A stretch of 64,000 bases of DNA from Acidobacteriota bacterium (GTDB lineage Bacteria; Acidobacteriota; Blastocatellia; Pyrinomonadales; Pyrinomonadaceae). Below the pieces are notes generated by a model. It searched no databases. It worked only from the letters and a program-made list of their open reading frames with translations, and had not been told where the DNA came from. Of the stretch, positions 26,309-34,745 are shown piece by piece. The stretch covers positions 320,001 to 384,000 of the forward strand of contig CP065003.1 in the NCBI GenBank assembly GCA_016700175.1, in the 5' to 3' direction. Both the position numbers and the translations under genes were made by a program. Within the stretch, counting starts at the first letter, position 1; the number at the start of each line of letters is the position of its first letter.

Positions 26309-28776
26309 TTGTCCTTGCAGACCGGCGCATCCGGCTTCAGTTCGCAGACGAGCCTGTAGAGGGCCTCGATCCGCTTCTGCTGTTCATCCATCTGCTTTCG
26401 CTGTTCCGATATCTCCCGCTGCTGTTCCTTGAGGGCGTTGACCAGGACGACGCCGATCCGGTCGTATTTCACGCCCTCGACTTCGCCCTTGTCGTTGTAG
26501 GTGACCAGGAGCGGCTCGATCTCGGCAACTTCCTCGGCTACAAGCCCCAGGTCAGGTGTTCCACTGTCCTTCCAATCGAACCTGACCGGTGAAAGACGAC
26601 GGACGAGTTCCAGTCCCGTATCGAACTCCCTTACCGAGCTCTTGTACCTGATACTCGAACTGCAGGTTGATAGTCGGAAAACTGCGTTGAGACAGACATT
26701 CGTAGAGCCTCCCGAAGCAAGGAGCAGCGCGACATGCCCGTTTACGTTTAGTCTTTCCCCCGGGAACTGGTTCCCGATCCCGACGAAGCCGTTCGACGAG
26801 ACGTAGAGGATATCGCCCAATCCGGCCCTCCAGAACCGAGCCGTATTCCCGTTCGAGTACCAGGCCCAGTCGTTGTCCGCTGTCGAATTGGTCCTGTCGC
26901 GGAACTTGAACCCGGCTCCGGTACCCGTCGAAAGGATCTCGTTCTGCCCCTGTACATGAAGCATCGATTCCGGGAGGTCCGTACCGATTCCCACTTTGTC
27001 GATCATCAAAGAGGTTCCGGCGACGATCAGTTTCGCAGAAGCATTCGGCAGGCCTCCGATACTCAGTCTTCCGGCCACGACCGTGTCGCCGTTGAAATAG
27101 CCCGCATAGTTGGTTCCGGGTCCGAGCGCCTCTCCATATACTCCGTACTTCGTCGCCCCGGCCCCATCGGCCACTCCCCAGACACCGTATCCGTTGCTGT
27201 TTCCCGGGAACACACTGGACTTTCCGAACACGCCGATCTTCACGCCGTTCGTGCCGGTGGCTAGCGCGTGAACGCCGTATGACAGGCCGGTATATGTTGA
27301 GGCGGATGAAGTAGCAGCAACGCCTACCTTACCGCCGATGAAATTTCCGCCGGTGCCGAACCCTGGATTGTTGGTGGATATGCCCTCGACGCCGACGCCC
27401 GAGAATTGCCCAAAACTTGTGTTCTCCCCGAGGATCGCAGGCGAAAGATCTCCGGTTGCCCCAACTCTCAGGCGGGCTGAAGTTTGCGATGTCTGATGTC
27501 CCACAGACATTACTCCGGCGACTTTTCCGTCTCCCGTGACGCTAAAATTACTGTTCGGCTGTGGATCGGTCCGGTTCTGGATATATTCGCCCGACACGGG
27601 GAACGTGGCGTTGAGGGTGCCGTTTACGGTCAAATCGCCGGTGATCAGTCCGTTACCGGCTACATGGAGTGGTTGTGAGGGCGTTGCCGTTCCAATTGCT
27701 ATCTGGTTTCCGAAGAATGAACCCGCCGTGATGACATTGTTCACGTACAGAGGACCTTGTATCAGGACTTCGTCACTGCCGTTATTGCGGCCAAGCACGA
27801 TCTGATCGTTTCGGTTTACGGTCGCTCCTGCACCGATTGCGGTCGCAAAACTCAGACCCGCAGTAAGCAGGTTTGCGTTTGCGCCGAGGATCGTGTTGTT
27901 CGATCCGGTCGTATTGCCGATCCCGGCCAAGTTGCCAATGAACGTATTGTTGGTCCCCGCCGTATTGGAGTTTCCCGACGCCGCTCCGAAGAACGAGTTC
28001 CCGCTTCCGATAGTGTTGCCCGTGCCGGCCGCACGACCGAAGAATGCGTTTTGCGAGCCGCTCACATTAGCTTGTCCGGCCGCAATTCCGCCGAATGTGT
28101 TGTTCGCTCCTGGCGAGACTCCGAACACGCGGCTCCCGTTCAGATCGAACTGGGTGTTCGCGTTTACTATGTTCGCGGTCAGCGTTCCTGCCGCCGTTCC
28201 GTTTCCGGAGATGTTGAAGTTGCTTGATGGCTGTTGACTTGTGGAATTCTGAAGATAGTTCGTGCTCCCGGGCGCAGGGGGACGAGCGTCCGTCATGCGA
28301 GGGTCGGTTGTCACAACGTACTGATTTGCGGCAACGCCCCCGAGCTGAAGAGCGTTCGTCGCTGTCTGTGCGTTGATCGCATTGGTCGAAGAATCGGCGG
28401 TTGCGGCACTTATGCTCTTTACCGAGTACGGAGTACTCGTCAAAGCCTGCCGCGGGGTAAGGATGGTGTAGCCCCCGATCCCTGCCTGCCGGACAGCGAT
28501 CTCGAGAAAACGGTTCGCACCCGGGAACTGAGAACCGAAGTCAAGCTGCACGCTGAACGCGCCGTTCACAACGGCGACGTTTGGCCGCTGAAGGGTCCCG
28601 AGCGCACTTCCACCGGCCGATACCGGGAACAGCCGAAACTCGAAGTCATAGTTGCCGTTCGCGGGCTGGGAGCCGTCATTCAGGCTTCCCTGAAAGCTGA
28701 ACTCGGTTGTCTGGCCCAAGCAGGCCGCAGATATGAAGACGGTTGCAAACGCCACCGTTAAAAACCTGTTCGACAT
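26305..28776 (-). CDS. Secreted fibre-like protein with S74 intramolecular chaperone domain (B)
   Basis: An 823-residue secreted protein. Signal peptide 1-~20, then an N-terminal domain (~22-120, TTEFSFQGSLNDG ... FEFRLFP) shared with the next upstream gene. A YadA-head-like repeat region follows (~220-320) with ~14-residue units such as QNAFFGRAAGTGNTIGSGNS. A long fibre region leads to a C-terminal Peptidase_S74 chaperone domain (~705-805) with a terminal coiled coil. SSIRYK keeps the Ser and Lys five residues apart as in the autocleaving dyad of phage endosialidase tails. Cys pairs flank the domain. ATG 28776 has a strong GGAGGTGA site 9 bases upstream, so a longer frame is rejected. The gene begins 5 bp after the previous gene's stop. 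Confidence 0.85.
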   Translation of the reverse strand: MSNRFLTVAFATVFISAACLGQTTEFSFQGSLNDGSQPANGNYDFEFRLFPVSAGGSALGTLQRPNVAVVNGAFSVQLDFGSQFPGANRFLEIAVRQAGIGGYTILTPRQALTSTPYSVKSISAATADSSTNAINAQTATNALQLGGVAANQYVVTTDPRMTDARPPAPGSTNYLQNSTSQQPSSNFNISGNGTAAGTLTANIVNANTQFDLNGSRVFGVSPGANNTFGGIAAGQANVSGSQNAFFGRAAGTGNTIGSGNSFFGAASGNSNTAGTNNTFIGNLAGIGNTTGSNNTILGANANLLTAGLSFATAIGAGATVNRNDQIVLGRNNGSDEVLIQGPLYVNNVITAGSFFGNQIAIGTATPSQPLHVAGNGLITGDLTVNGTLNATFPVSGEYIQNRTDPQPNSNFSVTGDGKVAGVMSVGHQTSQTSARLRVGATGDLSPAILGENTSFGQFSGVGVEGISTNNPGFGTGGNFIGGKVGVAATSSASTYTGLSYGVHALATGTNGVKIGVFGKSSVFPGNSNGYGVWGVADGAGATKYGVYGEALGPGTNYAGYFNGDTVVAGRLSIGGLPNASAKLIVAGTSLMIDKVGIGTDLPESMLHVQGQNEILSTGTGAGFKFRDRTNSTADNDWAWYSNGNTARFWRAGLGDILYVSSNGFVGIGNQFPGERLNVNGHVALLLASGGSTNVCLNAVFRLSTCSSSIRYKSSVREFDTGLELVRRLSPVRFDWKDSGTPDLGLVAEEVAEIEPLLVTYNDKGEVEGVKYDRIGVVLVNALKEQQREISEQRKQMDEQQKRIEALYRLVCELKPDAPVCKDK

Positions 28777-28781
28777 CCTAC

Positions 28782-30437
28782 TCACCTCCTGCAAATGTCC
28801 GCATTCCTGTTTGCCGCACAAACCAGCAGTTTTAAGCTTTCGATCTCTGCTTTCAGCCGCTCGATCTCGGTCTGCTGTTCCTTAACGGCGTTGATGAGGA
28901 CGACCGAGATCCGGTCATACTTCACTCCTTCGATCTGGCCGTCTTCGTTAAATGTGACGAGAAGCGGATCCACGGACGCAACATCTTCCGCGACAAACCC
29001 AATGTCCCGCCTGCCGCCTGCCTTCCAGTCGAAAGTGACTGGTTTCAAACGGGATACCAAGTCCAGTCCGTGATCGAACACTCGTATGTTCTCTTTGTAT
29101 CGAATGCTTGAAGAACAGGTGGAGATCTCGGAGTTGAAGTTCTGACAGACACTCGTCGCCCCACCGGAGGCCAGGTTGAATGCCACGATGCCTGTGACCT
29201 CGAGGGGTCGCGTCGGATTGTTTGTTCCGATTCCAACCCGGCCGTTATGAAGTATGGTGAACCTGCCGCCGGGAACCCCGGAACCGTCTATCTGGAAAGC
29301 GCCGTTGCCTCCGAATGACGCGACGGTTCCGCCCGCAGTATTGGTCTGTACTCGAAGTCCTGAGTTTCCGGCGTCCTCGACCTGAAGCTTAAAGGTCGGG
29401 GAGGCGACACCGATTCCAAGGTTGTTGTTGGCAGCGTTGATCCAGACCGCGTTCTGCAGTATCGAATCGTTGAAGATCTGAAATTGGCCTCCGGTTACGG
29501 TCGCGACCGACCAGCCGGGCTGTTCGTTCAGAGTCAGGGAGATCCCTGCGTTCGAATCCGAATTGAATCGGGCGCGCATAATACCCGCCGCAGTAACGTG
29601 CAGCTTCGCCGCCGGCGAAAAGGTCCCGATCCCGACATCTCCTTGTGCGCCAAAGCTGCCGGACCCAAAGAATCTGAATACCGGGCCGATCGAGTTATAG
29701 CCCGAGAGCAGCGGCACGGAATTGTCATTTGTCGTCAGCGCAAGTACCTGCTGACAGTTGAGCCCCTTGGGGATTCCCCATCCGAAAATTACGGTTGCGC
29801 ACCCGGTCGATCCAAACACGTCGAGTTTTGCCTGCGGGGAGGACGGAGCGCCGATACGAAGGCCTCCGCCGATATTGGCCTCCCCGGTAATCCTGAAGCT
29901 TGCGGCCTGGGGAACGAGCGTGTTCTGAATGTAGTTGCTGCTTCCCGCCGTTGGAGTCCGCGCATTCGACAAGCGGGGGTCGGTGGTCAGGACGTACTGA
30001 TTCGCGGACACGCCTCCAAGCTGGAGCGAGTTCCCGGAAGTATTGGCGTTCTCCGCGGTCGCGCTCTTTATCGAGTAAGGAGAACTGTTGACCGGCTGGC
30101 GGGGCGTGAGGGCAGTGAAAGGACCGTCACCCGCACGGCGGACCGAAACGCCTATAAAGCGGTTGTCGCCCGGGAACTGCGCCCCGAAATCGAGATTCAC
30201 ACTGAAGGCGCCATCCACGACCGGCACGTTCGGGTGCTGGAGCGTGCCGATCGCGGTCCCTCCGGAAACGGTTCCGAAAAGGCGAAACTCGAAATCGTAG
30301 TTGCCATTCGCGGGGTTGGCGCCGTCCTTCAGACTACCCTGAAACGTAAACTCGGTCGTCTGCGGCATAGCGGTGCCGACGCAAAGCAAGACCAAGAAGA
30401 GGGGCGACAACGCTTTGTAGTAGTGGTTTCGTATCAT
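28782..30437 (-). CDS. Secreted fibre-like protein with S74 intramolecular chaperone domain (A)
   Basis: A 551-residue paralogue of the protein at 26305-28776. It has a signal peptide (1-~25, ending VGTAMPQ), the same N-terminal TTEFTFQGSLKDG domain, a repetitive middle region with several VGIGT/LGIG turns typical of trimeric fibre shafts, and an S74 chaperone domain from about residue 440. SSIRYKEN retains the Ser-Lys spacing and the domain ends in a coiled coil (EQQTEIERLKAEIESLKLL) with a C-terminal Cys pair. ATG 30437 is used; a TTG three codons upstream (30446) is possible. It is probably a trimeric surface fibre, by analogy with phage tail fibres and trimeric autotransporter heads. It lies 30 bp after the CxxC protein gene. 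Confidence 0.83.
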   Translation of the reverse strand: MIRNHYYKALSPLFLVLLCVGTAMPQTTEFTFQGSLKDGANPANGNYDFEFRLFGTVSGGTAIGTLQHPNVPVVDGAFSVNLDFGAQFPGDNRFIGVSVRRAGDGPFTALTPRQPVNSSPYSIKSATAENANTSGNSLQLGGVSANQYVLTTDPRLSNARTPTAGSSNYIQNTLVPQAASFRITGEANIGGGLRIGAPSSPQAKLDVFGSTGCATVIFGWGIPKGLNCQQVLALTTNDNSVPLLSGYNSIGPVFRFFGSGSFGAQGDVGIGTFSPAAKLHVTAAGIMRARFNSDSNAGISLTLNEQPGWSVATVTGGQFQIFNDSILQNAVWINAANNNLGIGVASPTFKLQVEDAGNSGLRVQTNTAGGTVASFGGNGAFQIDGSGVPGGRFTILHNGRVGIGTNNPTRPLEVTGIVAFNLASGGATSVCQNFNSEISTCSSSIRYKENIRVFDHGLDLVSRLKPVTFDWKAGGRRDIGFVAEDVASVDPLLVTFNEDGQIEGVKYDRISVVLINAVKEQQTEIERLKAEIESLKLLVCAANRNADICRR

Positions 30438-30467
30438 TGCGTTCAAACTCTTCAGGTACCCGCGGTA

Positions 30468-30755
30468 TTACCGCAGAAGGTCCTTTGAATGAGGGTCTTC
30501 GAGACCGGTTAGTGAATCCTTGCAGACAAACAACGTCGGTGCCTCAATGAAATGTGCGTCCCCTCGTTCGATCCGGCGGAAGATCTCTCGCTCGGTCAAT
30601 CCCGCAGAAGATGCGGCGGAGGAAGGTATGGACATCTCAACCGTCCTTCGGCAAAACGGGCAGAATGCCTGAAAACTCTCGGCGCACTGTCGAACCACGA
30701 TTGTCTCCACAAACTCAAGTGTGATCTCTGCCTTTATTTTAATAAGGAAGCTCAA
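30468..30755 (-). CDS. Small CxxC protein with helix-turn-helix-like region
   Basis: A 95-residue protein: N-terminal beta segment IKIKAEITLEFVETIVVRQ, then a zinc-ribbon-like FCPFCRRTVEM (~31-41), then a helical segment SSAGLTEREIFRRIERGDAH followed by FIEAPTLFVCKDSL. I recognise a family of small acidobacterial proteins with the same order (strand, CxxC, xxxR-xI(Y/F)RxIExGxxHFxE, hydrophobic end). The helical part looks like an excisionase/MerR-type winged helix, so DNA binding is plausible, but no function is known to me. It ends 30 bp before S74 gene A and starts 3 bp after the 409-residue protein gene, so it is inside the operon. Confidence 0.65.
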   Translation of the reverse strand: MSFLIKIKAEITLEFVETIVVRQCAESFQAFCPFCRRTVEMSIPSSAASSAGLTEREIFRRIERGDAHFIEAPTLFVCKDSLTGLEDPHSKDLLR

Positions 30756-30758
30756 CTT

Positions 30759-31988
30759 CTATCGTTGTGGAAACCGCCGCAACATCCATCTGGTCGTGAT
30801 CTCGATCGTGATCCTGGTTGATCCGTTCTCAGCTTGTCCGCTGCTCCCGATGATGGGGGTGCGATCTTCTGTACGACTCCCTTCGAGATAGTCCGGCGAG
30901 TTGGGATCCAGGAGTCCCTCGACGAAGTGGTATTCCGGCGAATTGATACGAGTCTTGAGGACGTTGCTGTGTTCGGATGACTTGTCGCCGCAACCCCCGC
31001 TATTGCTTGAAGTTGTACTCGAATCGCCATTAGCCTCGATCGAGAAGAACTTCATCGAAATGCGATAACTATTGTCGGAAGGATCAAAGCCCAGACCGAA
31101 TTCGGGAAGACCGTCCCGCTCGCCTTCCACAAAACTTCTTCTGGCTTCTGTCTGGACAACGGACTCATCAGGTTTCTTCGGCGAACAGTACACTCGTCCG
31201 GACACCGTCTTGCTTGAGTTGAAACTGGTACTGGCGCCGCCTTTTGCCTTTGACGCCCTACCGCCTTCGACAAAGATCGTTCCTGTGTAGGTGTTCTTGG
31301 TTCCCACCACTTCGTTTCCTCCGGTGGTGATGCTGATCCCGGCTCCGGGCCTTGTGATCGAGTCCGGGGTCGGAGCTATCGCCTTGCTCGAGATGATCGT
31401 GTGAACCCTCTTGTAGGCAACGTAACCAAACCAGCCGTTCGGACGGCAGTCCGCAGGAAGAGAGTTCAAAGAGTCGAGGATCAGGGCCTCCGCCGCCTTG
31501 TGAGCGGCTATCTGAAGATTCACGACTTCCCTCATCGTAAAGTTTTCGTAGAACCGCCGGCCGGGTGTTTGCCGCGATCTGCATTGCTGCAGAAGAGCAT
31601 CGAGGAATCGACTCTCCACTTTGCGAATGCATTCGTTCTCAGCCCTCTGGTCGGAGATCGAGCAGTCGATGGGGTTGAGCAGGGAGAAGGACGAGTCCGG
31701 CCCGGAAACTTGAGTTTCTTTCTGCGAATCGGCGATCGACTGCAGCAATTCGGTCAACCCCTCTTCTGAAAAATCCAACGGTCTGCCGATCGGCTTCTCC
31801 AGGCGAGAGATCACATCCAGGTTGCGCTCCAAAACACCGATGGCGGCCCTCGTCGAGACAAGTTTCTTCAATAGGGTTTCCTTGTCGGGACACCCGCAAG
31901 GCTGATCCTGTCCGTGGATCGACGACACACAGATCAGAAGGAAAAAAACGATCACTATCAGTTTTGGCGTTCGATCAGGTGCAAACAT
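30759..31988 (-). CDS. Secreted hypothetical protein of the surface operon
   Basis: A 409-residue protein I do not recognise. It has a signal peptide (1-~27, KLIVIVFFLLICVSSIHGQD) and a CGCPDKETLLKKL start of the mature part. A helical first half (~30-180) contains further cysteines (ECIRKVE, LQQCRSR, DCRPNGWFGY). A beta-rich, Ser/Gly/Thr-rich second half contains GGNEVVGTKNTYTGTIFVEG and related strands. ATG 31988 is chosen because AAGGAAGG lies 7 bases upstream; longer in-frame starts (32024, 32105) lack a site. The start overlaps the end of the 72-residue gene by 14 bp. It is likely exported to the cell surface or periplasm. Confidence 0.6.
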   Translation of the reverse strand: MFAPDRTPKLIVIVFFLLICVSSIHGQDQPCGCPDKETLLKKLVSTRAAIGVLERNLDVISRLEKPIGRPLDFSEEGLTELLQSIADSQKETQVSGPDSSFSLLNPIDCSISDQRAENECIRKVESRFLDALLQQCRSRQTPGRRFYENFTMREVVNLQIAAHKAAEALILDSLNSLPADCRPNGWFGYVAYKRVHTIISSKAIAPTPDSITRPGAGISITTGGNEVVGTKNTYTGTIFVEGGRASKAKGGASTSFNSSKTVSGRVYCSPKKPDESVVQTEARRSFVEGERDGLPEFGLGFDPSDNSYRISMKFFSIEANGDSSTTSSNSGGCGDKSSEHSNVLKTRINSPEYHFVEGLLDPNSPDYLEGSRTEDRTPIIGSSGQAENGSTRITIEITTRWMLRRFPQR

Positions 31989-32193
31989 TCGGGCCTTCCT
32001 TCTCTTCGTTCGTCGCGTAGTCATAACGGAATTCGTCTCCAACGTTCGCTTTTGCCTGCGACAAGTCTTGTCCGCGGGTCTTGAAAGAGCTGCGCAGTAC
32101 TTCATAGATCCGGAACTTTTCCGTCCACAGCTCCGGTTGCAGACCGTAGATCCGAAGCGGGAAACCGGCCGGTCTGGTCCGCGACCCGATCAT
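31975..32193 (-). CDS. Small hypothetical protein (72 aa), translationally coupled
   Basis: A 72-residue frame starting MIGSRTRPAGFPLRIYGLQP. The start ATG overlaps the stop of the preceding gene in an ATGA at 32190-32193, and its own end overlaps the start region of the next gene by 14 bp. This coupling is the main reason for calling it. The protein is basic and aromatic at the start (FPLRIYGLQPELWTEKFRIY) and acidic at the end, with no signal peptide or membrane helix. I do not recognise it. It could also be spacer sequence that happens to stay open. Confidence 0.45.
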   Translation of the reverse strand: MIGSRTRPAGFPLRIYGLQPELWTEKFRIYEVLRSSFKTRGQDLSQAKANVGDEFRYDYATNEEKEGPNVCT

Positions 32194-32585
32194 TTCACGA
32201 GCACCTCGAGCGTGTAGCCGGCAAGTTTGTAGGTTGAATGAACCGCGATCTCGCAAACTCCCCTCGATCCGGAAGGCAGTCTGCCGTTCCAGGACTTCGT
32301 GTCTGAGGCGACTGTCTGGGCGTCTTGCCCGCGGACGAAGTAAAAAGAGAAGTCCGCGTCGCGCCCTTTTATTTTGATCTCGACACTCTGTCCGCCGCGT
32401 GCATTGAATCTGTAGACGACCTCGTCACCGTCTCTCACCGCACCCTTGAGAATGAGTTTCTTGCCCTTCACGGGCCTGATCGGTCTTACGTCTGAAGCTC
32501 CCGACGACTGGCCGGGAGCGGCTGCGGCCAGAAACAGAAATGCCAGCACCAAGTGCGCCAGAGCTAGTTGGGTCTTTCTTTTCAT
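32190..32585 (-). CDS. Small secreted beta-domain protein, first gene of the surface operon
   Basis: A 131-residue protein with a signal peptide (1-~27: MKRKTQLALAHLVLAFLFLA, then AAAPGQS). The mature part is a compact beta-rich domain: LILKGAVRDGDEVVYRFNAR, GQSVEIKIKGRDADFSFYFV, and a C-terminal TYKLAGYTLEVLVK. The arrangement resembles bacterial pre-peptidase C-terminal or PPC-like beta-sandwich domains, in which GQ-x-V-x-I-x-I is typical; this is tentative. ATG 32585 has GGGAGA 5-10 bases upstream. It is the first gene of the minus-strand operon and its promoter should lie in the 234-bp gap shared with the divergent regulator gene. Confidence 0.65.
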   Translation of the reverse strand: MKRKTQLALAHLVLAFLFLAAAAPGQSSGASDVRPIRPVKGKKLILKGAVRDGDEVVYRFNARGGQSVEIKIKGRDADFSFYFVRGQDAQTVASDTKSWNGRLPSGSRGVCEIAVHSTYKLAGYTLEVLVK

Positions 32586-32819
32586 CTTTTCTCCCGAGGC
32601 CCACCGATCGGACCGTTCTCTTCCCGCCAAGTCGCTCAGATTGACAACCTGGGTCGAACACCGCCGGCTATGCCGAAAAACGTTGCCAGATCGCTGGTCT
32701 GAGGGATAAGATTTGCATTGCCCATTTCACTTGTTCGCGCCGTTGCCATGATCTTCAAGGGTTTAGGGTTGACGGGTCTTGCGGTTTTCCTGGCTTTTCT
32801 TTGACCTTTTTCTGACCCG

Positions 32820-34745
32820 ATGAAAGTCTCTGAAAACAAAGGATTTGTGTACGTGTTCGGGAAGTACGCTCTCAACCCCGATGAGAAAACCCTGTTTTCT
32901 GGAGGGGTGCCTGTTCACCTCCCGCAGAAGGAATTCGAGACTCTCCTATATCTCGTGGAACACAACGGAAGGGCGCTTTCGAAGGAGCAGATGATCTCGG
33001 CCATCTGGCAGGACGCGTTCGTCGAGGAAGGGAACCTTGCAAAACAGATCTCGCGGCTCCGCAAGATGTTTGGAGAAAGTGGCGACGAGTTTATAGAGAC
33101 CATTCCCAAACACGGTTACCGGTTTACTGCCGATCTGAAACGGAGCTTCCAGGATGACCGCCCTGTGTTGATCGAGAAGCGGACGGTCAAGCGCCTGACG
33201 CTGGACGTTGAGACTGATCATGAAGAGGAAGATGAGACGCGGCCGCTGCCGCCCGGCGCAAAGCCGAGATACCTGGCCGGGACGCGACCTTGGGTCGCGG
33301 CTGCATTACTGATCGTTGCGTTTGCGGCAGGCGCATATTTTCTGTGGAACCTCTGGCCGGACCCGGAATCGGTGAACATCAACAGAATCGCTGTGCTGCC
33401 GTTGCGTTCTATAAACGACGAAGAGAACGGAAAAGCGATCGGAGCTGGACTTGCGGACGCTCTCGTGACGAAGCTCGGGAGTACGCGGCGCGTTGTCGTC
33501 AGGCCTTCCAGCGCGGCGGACGCAGTCTCGGGGATCGAGGATCCGGTCGAGATAGGCCGCAAACTGGATGTGGACGCTGTACTGATGGGAACTATTCAGC
33601 AAGCGGACGGACGGCTCCGGGTCAACGCCCGGCTGATCAGGACGGAGTCCGGAGAACAGTTGTGGTCAGGTAGCTTCGAACAGCCGATCGGTGGAATCTT
33701 CGCTCTTCAGGATGCTCTTTCGACCAGCATCGCAAAGGCGCTGGCGTTCGAATTCTCGCGATCCGATGCCGACAAATATCTTTCAAAAGGGACCGACAAT
33801 CCGGAAGCGTATGAAAAGTACCTCCGCGGCAGGTACTTTCAGAGTCAGAACACTCCGGCGGGACTAGATCGAAGCGTAGAGCTTTACGAACAGGCGATCG
33901 CGCTCGACCCCGATTTCGCGGATGCGCACGCCGGTATCGCTGACGCAGGCGTGATCATGTTCAACTTCGGACTCAAGCCTGGTCCGGAAGTGATTCCGAG
34001 ATCGCGAGCTGCGCTGGCCCGCGCTCTTAAGCTTGATCCAGGCCTATCTAATGCCCACGCGTCCAATGCTCTGATCCAGTTCCTGGTCGACAAGGACTGG
34101 CCGCAGGCAGAGAACAGCCTCCGGCAGGCGATTGCTCTGAATCCGAACAACGCGGACGCTTTCAACCGCTATGGCTATTTCCTGATGCGGGTAGGGCGAT
34201 TTGACGAAGCGCTTGAGAAATACGGTAAGGCGCGCGAGTTGAACCCTCTTTCGAACATTATTCAAAGCGGTATCGGATTGACGTATCTCTGTGCCGGCCG
34301 TTATTCCGAAGCGATCAGTCAATTGGAGGAAACCATTGCCGGAGATCCGCAGTTCTCGCACGCCCAATGGCTTCTGGCAACGAGCTACGAAGCTGCGGGT
34401 GATCACGAGAGGGCATTCGATGCAGGGCTGAGAGGACTTGAGATAGACGGCGGCGCAGAGTTTGCCAAGCGGCTTCGCTTGATCAGAGAGTCGAAAGGCC
34501 TCGACGCCGCCAACCGTGAATGGTTCGAAGAGTCTGTCCGGATGCGCGAGAAGGTACGCGTGAACGCGCTGGTGATAGCGATGCGTGCCGCCACGATAAA
34601 GGACCGGGAAGAGACGCTTGCCTGGCTGAAGCGCGCGCTTGAAGAAGGCGACACTACGGTCGGAGGGATCAGATATCTTTCAAAGTTCGAATTCGTACGT
34701 GACGACCCCAGATTCCAGTCGATCCTGAAAGAAGTACCTTTCTAG
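32820..34745 (+). CDS. Membrane-anchored winged-helix regulator with TolB-like domain and TPRs
   Basis: A 641-residue regulator. Residues ~8-108 form an OmpR/CadC-type winged-helix DNA-binding domain (FGKYALNPDEKTLFSGG; LPQKEFETLLYLVEHNGRAL; FIETIPKHGYRF). A membrane helix follows at ~159-180. The TolB-like N-terminal domain covers ~190-320 (INRIAVLPLRSINDEENGKA; LDVDAVLMGTIQQADGRLRV; GEQLWSGSFE). Tetratricopeptide repeats fill ~330-560. This CadC-like one-component design senses an extracytoplasmic signal and binds DNA in the cytoplasm. The gene is divergent from the surface operon, which it probably controls; this is inferred from position only. The stop is followed by a repeat region. Confidence 0.88.
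   Translation: MKVSENKGFVYVFGKYALNPDEKTLFSGGVPVHLPQKEFETLLYLVEHNGRALSKEQMISAIWQDAFVEEGNLAKQISRLRKMFGESGDEFIETIPKHGYRFTADLKRSFQDDRPVLIEKRTVKRLTLDVETDHEEEDETRPLPPGAKPRYLAGTRPWVAAALLIVAFAAGAYFLWNLWPDPESVNINRIAVLPLRSINDEENGKAIGAGLADALVTKLGSTRRVVVRPSSAADAVSGIEDPVEIGRKLDVDAVLMGTIQQADGRLRVNARLIRTESGEQLWSGSFEQPIGGIFALQDALSTSIAKALAFEFSRSDADKYLSKGTDNPEAYEKYLRGRYFQSQNTPAGLDRSVELYEQAIALDPDFADAHAGIADAGVIMFNFGLKPGPEVIPRSRAALARALKLDPGLSNAHASNALIQFLVDKDWPQAENSLRQAIALNPNNADAFNRYGYFLMRVGRFDEALEKYGKARELNPLSNIIQSGIGLTYLCAGRYSEAISQLEETIAGDPQFSHAQWLLATSYEAAGDHERAFDAGLRGLEIDGGAEFAKRLRLIRESKGLDAANREWFEESVRMREKVRVNALVIAMRAATIKDREETLAWLKRALEEGDTTVGGIRYLSKFEFVRDDPRFQSILKEVPF

Noticed and set aside
26305..30437. Prophage origin of the S74 protein genes
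   Set aside because: No other phage structural, packaging or integration genes are visible. Both proteins have bacterial signal peptides and lie in an operon of secreted proteins.
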